A stretch of 7,754 bases of DNA, from positions 1-7,754 of the forward strand of contig JAEYNY010000174.1 of the NCBI GenBank assembly GCA_023412275.1, read 5' to 3'. The notes beneath the pieces are model-generated. The model made no database searches, had not been told where the DNA came from, and saw only the letters and a list, made by a program, of their open reading frames with translations. The number at the start of each line of letters is the position of its first letter. The first letter of the stretch is position 1. Both the position numbers and the translations under genes were made by a program. Of the stretch, positions 6,029 to 7,754 are shown piece by piece. Source of the DNA: Bacillota bacterium (GTDB lineage Bacteria > Bacillota > Clostridia > Acetivibrionales > DSM-1351).

Positions 6029-7660
6029 TTAGTACATTCCGCCCATTCCGCCTGGCATTCCACCCGGCATAGCTGGTGCCTCTGGTTCAGGCTTATCAGC
6101 TACAACGCTTTCTGTTGTAAGTACCATTGCAGCTACAGAAGCCGCATTTTGGAGAGCTGATCTTGTAACCTTTGCAGGATCAACTATTCCACTTTCAATC
6201 ATATCTATATATTTTTCGTTAAGAGCATCGAATCCGATACCTTTTTCGCTTGCTTTAATCTTGTCAACTATTACTGAGCCTTCAAGACCTGCATTTGCTG
6301 CTATCTGTCTTACAGGTTCTTCAAGAGCTCTTAATATGATCTGAACACCTGTCTTTTCGTCACCGGAAGTTGTATCAAGTAATTTAGCAACTTCAGGGAT
6401 AACGTTAATTAACGCTGTTCCACCACCTGCTACTATACCTTCTTCAACTGCTGCTCTTGTTGCAGCCAGTGCATCTTCAATTCTCAATTTCTTTTCTTTC
6501 ATTTCAGTTTCAGTTGCAGCACCAACCTGAATTACAGCAACACCGCCTGACAACTTTGCAAGTCTTTCCTGAAGCTTTTCTCTATCAAAGTCTGATGTAG
6601 TATCTTCAATCTGAGTTTTGATGGAGTTAATTCTGGTCTTAATGTCTTCAGCTTTTCCTGCACCATCAACTACTATTGTATTTTCCTTTTGTATAATTAC
6701 CTGTCTTGCTTTACCAAGCTGAGTTATCTGTGTTTCCTTGAGTTCAAGACCCAATTCTTCAGTGATAACTTCTCCGCCTGTCAATATTGCAATATCTTGA
6801 AGCATAGCTTTTCTTCTGTCACCGAATCCAGGTGCCTTAACAGCTACGCAAGTAAATGTTCCTCTTAATTTGTTCAGGATAAGAGTTGTAAGAGCTTCTC
6901 CTTCCATATCTTCTGCGATTATGAGAAGTTTCTTTCCCTGTTGAACAATTTGTTCGAGAATTGGAAGTATATCCTGAATGTTTGTTATTTTCTTGTCAGT
7001 TATAAGGATGTATGGATCATCCAAAACTGCTTCCATCTTATCTGTATCTGTAACCATGTAAGCTGATAGGTATCCTCTGTCAAACTGCATACCTTCAACT
7101 ACTTCAAGGTTTGTTCCCATAGTCTTTGATTCTTCTACAGTGATAACACCGTCATTTGTTACTTTTTCCATTGCATCGGCAATAAGAGTTCCTATTAATT
7201 CCTCATTTGCGGAAATAGTTGCAACTCTTGCGATATCTTCTTTACCTTTGATTTTACGGCTATTTGCTTTGATTCCTGCAACAGCTGTATCAACAGCCTT
7301 CTGCAAACCTTTCTTTAAGATCATTGGGTTTGCTCCAGCAGCAACGTTCTTCATACCTTCTCTGATTATTGCCTGTGCAAGTAAAGTTGCTGTAGTAGTA
7401 CCGTCACCGGCTACATCGTTAGTCTTTGTAGCAACTTCTTTAACAAGCTGAGCGCCCATATTTTCAAATTTGTCTTCAAGTTCAACTTCTTTTGCTATAG
7501 TAACACCATCGTTTGTTATTAATGGTGAGCCGAATTTCTTATCTAAAACAACATTTCTTCCCTTTGGTCCAAGGGTAACTTTTACTGTATCAGCTAATTG
7601 GTTAACACCTTTTTCAAGAGCACGTCTAGCTTCTTCGCCAAATTTTATTTCCTTTGCCAT
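6029..7660 (-). CDS. groEL: GroEL chaperonin (HSP60), complete
   Basis: This is the 543-residue subunit of the double-ring ATP-driven chaperonin that folds cytosolic proteins together with GroES. The equatorial ATP site is intact: TLGPKGRNVVLDK near residues 29-41, Asp51 (the counterpart of E. coli Asp52) and GDGTTT at 85-90. RIEDALAATRAAVEEG carries the second catalytic aspartate. VVEGMQFDRGYLS marks the hinge to the apical domain, and the protein ends in the disordered GGM tail PGGMPGGMGGMY. Length and ends are normal, with no frameshift or missing residue. The ATG is preceded by GGGAGG at 7-8 nt spacing and follows groES by 21 bp, so the two are co-transcribed. A strong terminator lies just downstream. 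It looks like the single housekeeping copy, but that cannot be shown from one window. Confidence 0.99.
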   Translation of the reverse strand: MAKEIKFGEEARRALEKGVNQLADTVKVTLGPKGRNVVLDKKFGSPLITNDGVTIAKEVELEDKFENMGAQLVKEVATKTNDVAGDGTTTATLLAQAIIREGMKNVAAGANPMILKKGLQKAVDTAVAGIKANSRKIKGKEDIARVATISANEELIGTLIADAMEKVTNDGVITVEESKTMGTNLEVVEGMQFDRGYLSAYMVTDTDKMEAVLDDPYILITDKKITNIQDILPILEQIVQQGKKLLIIAEDMEGEALTTLILNKLRGTFTCVAVKAPGFGDRRKAMLQDIAILTGGEVITEELGLELKETQITQLGKARQVIIQKENTIVVDGAGKAEDIKTRINSIKTQIEDTTSDFDREKLQERLAKLSGGVAVIQVGAATETEMKEKKLRIEDALAATRAAVEEGIVAGGGTALINVIPEVAKLLDTTSGDEKTGVQIILRALEEPVRQIAANAGLEGSVIVDKIKASEKGIGFDALNEKYIDMIESGIVDPAKVTRSALQNAASVAAMVLTTESVVADKPEPEAPAMPGGMPGGMGGMY

Positions 7661-7681
7661 TTCTCTTACCTCCCGTTATAA

Positions 7682-7754
7682 TTATTCAACAATTGCGAGG
7701 ATATCGCTCTGCTTCAATATTGTATATTCCTGACCGTCAAATTTTACTTCTGTT
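7682..7754 (-). CDS. groES: GroES co-chaperonin, C-terminal 23 residues (partial, 5' end outside window)
   Basis: The reading frame entering from the right edge ends in TAA at 7682-7684 and encodes TEVKFDGQEY followed by TILKQSDILAIVE, the typical closing strand of the 10-kDa co-chaperonin. GroES caps the GroEL ring and closes the folding chamber in the cytoplasm. The stop lies 21 bp before the groEL start, the usual groES-groEL operon layout. The mobile loop that contacts GroEL, the promoter and any CIRCE/HrcA operator lie outside the window, so heat-shock control cannot be judged here. Only the C-terminus is visible, but its sequence together with its position makes the call secure. Confidence 0.95.
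   Translation of the reverse strand, partial: TEVKFDGQEYTILKQSDILAIVE

Noticed and set aside
7140..7733. Plus-strand open frames of about 90-100 codons across groEL
   Set aside because: They are antisense shadows of the groEL codon pattern, with no ribosome-binding site and low-complexity composition. The same applies to the plus-strand frames over guaB, greA, lysS and the J-like gene.
7661..7754. CIRCE (HrcA) operator for groESL
   Set aside because: The operator would lie upstream of groES, outside the window; no TTAGCACTC-type repeat is present here.

Overview
The window is a run of housekeeping genes from a low-G+C Gram-positive bacterium, most likely a clostridium. The evidence is the AT-rich, A/T-ended codon use, strong GGAGG ribosome-binding sites, consensus sigma-A promoters in very AT-rich gaps, and the gene content. 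A Ruminiclostridium-like (cluster III) clostridium would fit, but that is an inference. Every gene I accept lies on the minus strand, so the window reads from high to low coordinates. I see no mobile element, CRISPR array, tRNA, rRNA or known riboswitch.

In transcription order, the window opens with the last 23 codons of groES (cut by the edge) and complete groEL, closed by a good intrinsic terminator at 5983-6015. Next is a small two-helix membrane protein of unknown function (5356-5859). Its own promoter overlaps a perfect 8+8 bp dyad, which is a candidate operator. After a short gap with its own probable promoter comes guaB (IMP dehydrogenase; I place the start at 5239). It is of the distinctive Tritrichomonas foetus type, and the key active-site residues fall at the same numbers as in that enzyme.

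About 320 bp separate guaB from greA. This gap holds a perfect-consensus sigma-A promoter (TTGACA-17-TATAAT) and an approximately 190-nt leader that begins with two adjacent stem-loops. greA is followed by a second promoter-plus-hairpin unit in front of lysS (lysyl-tRNA synthetase). That hairpin is a perfect 12-bp stem with a T6 tract, so it could end greA transcripts, serve as an operator, or cap the lysS mRNA.

Downstream of lysS, probably in the same transcript, is a membrane-anchored protein with a degenerate J-like domain that lacks HPD. I place its start at a TTG codon behind a GGAGG. The last gene is a STAS-domain anti-sigma-factor antagonist with the phosphorylatable serine motif, cut by the left edge.

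The gene set covers protein folding (GroES/GroEL), guanine nucleotide synthesis (GuaB), transcript elongation (GreA), tRNA charging (LysS) and a likely partner-switching regulator (STAS). I do not see a clearly new multi-gene system. The items most worth checking are the eukaryote-like IMPDH, the HPD-less J-like membrane protein next to the STAS gene, and the three promoter-associated dyads.
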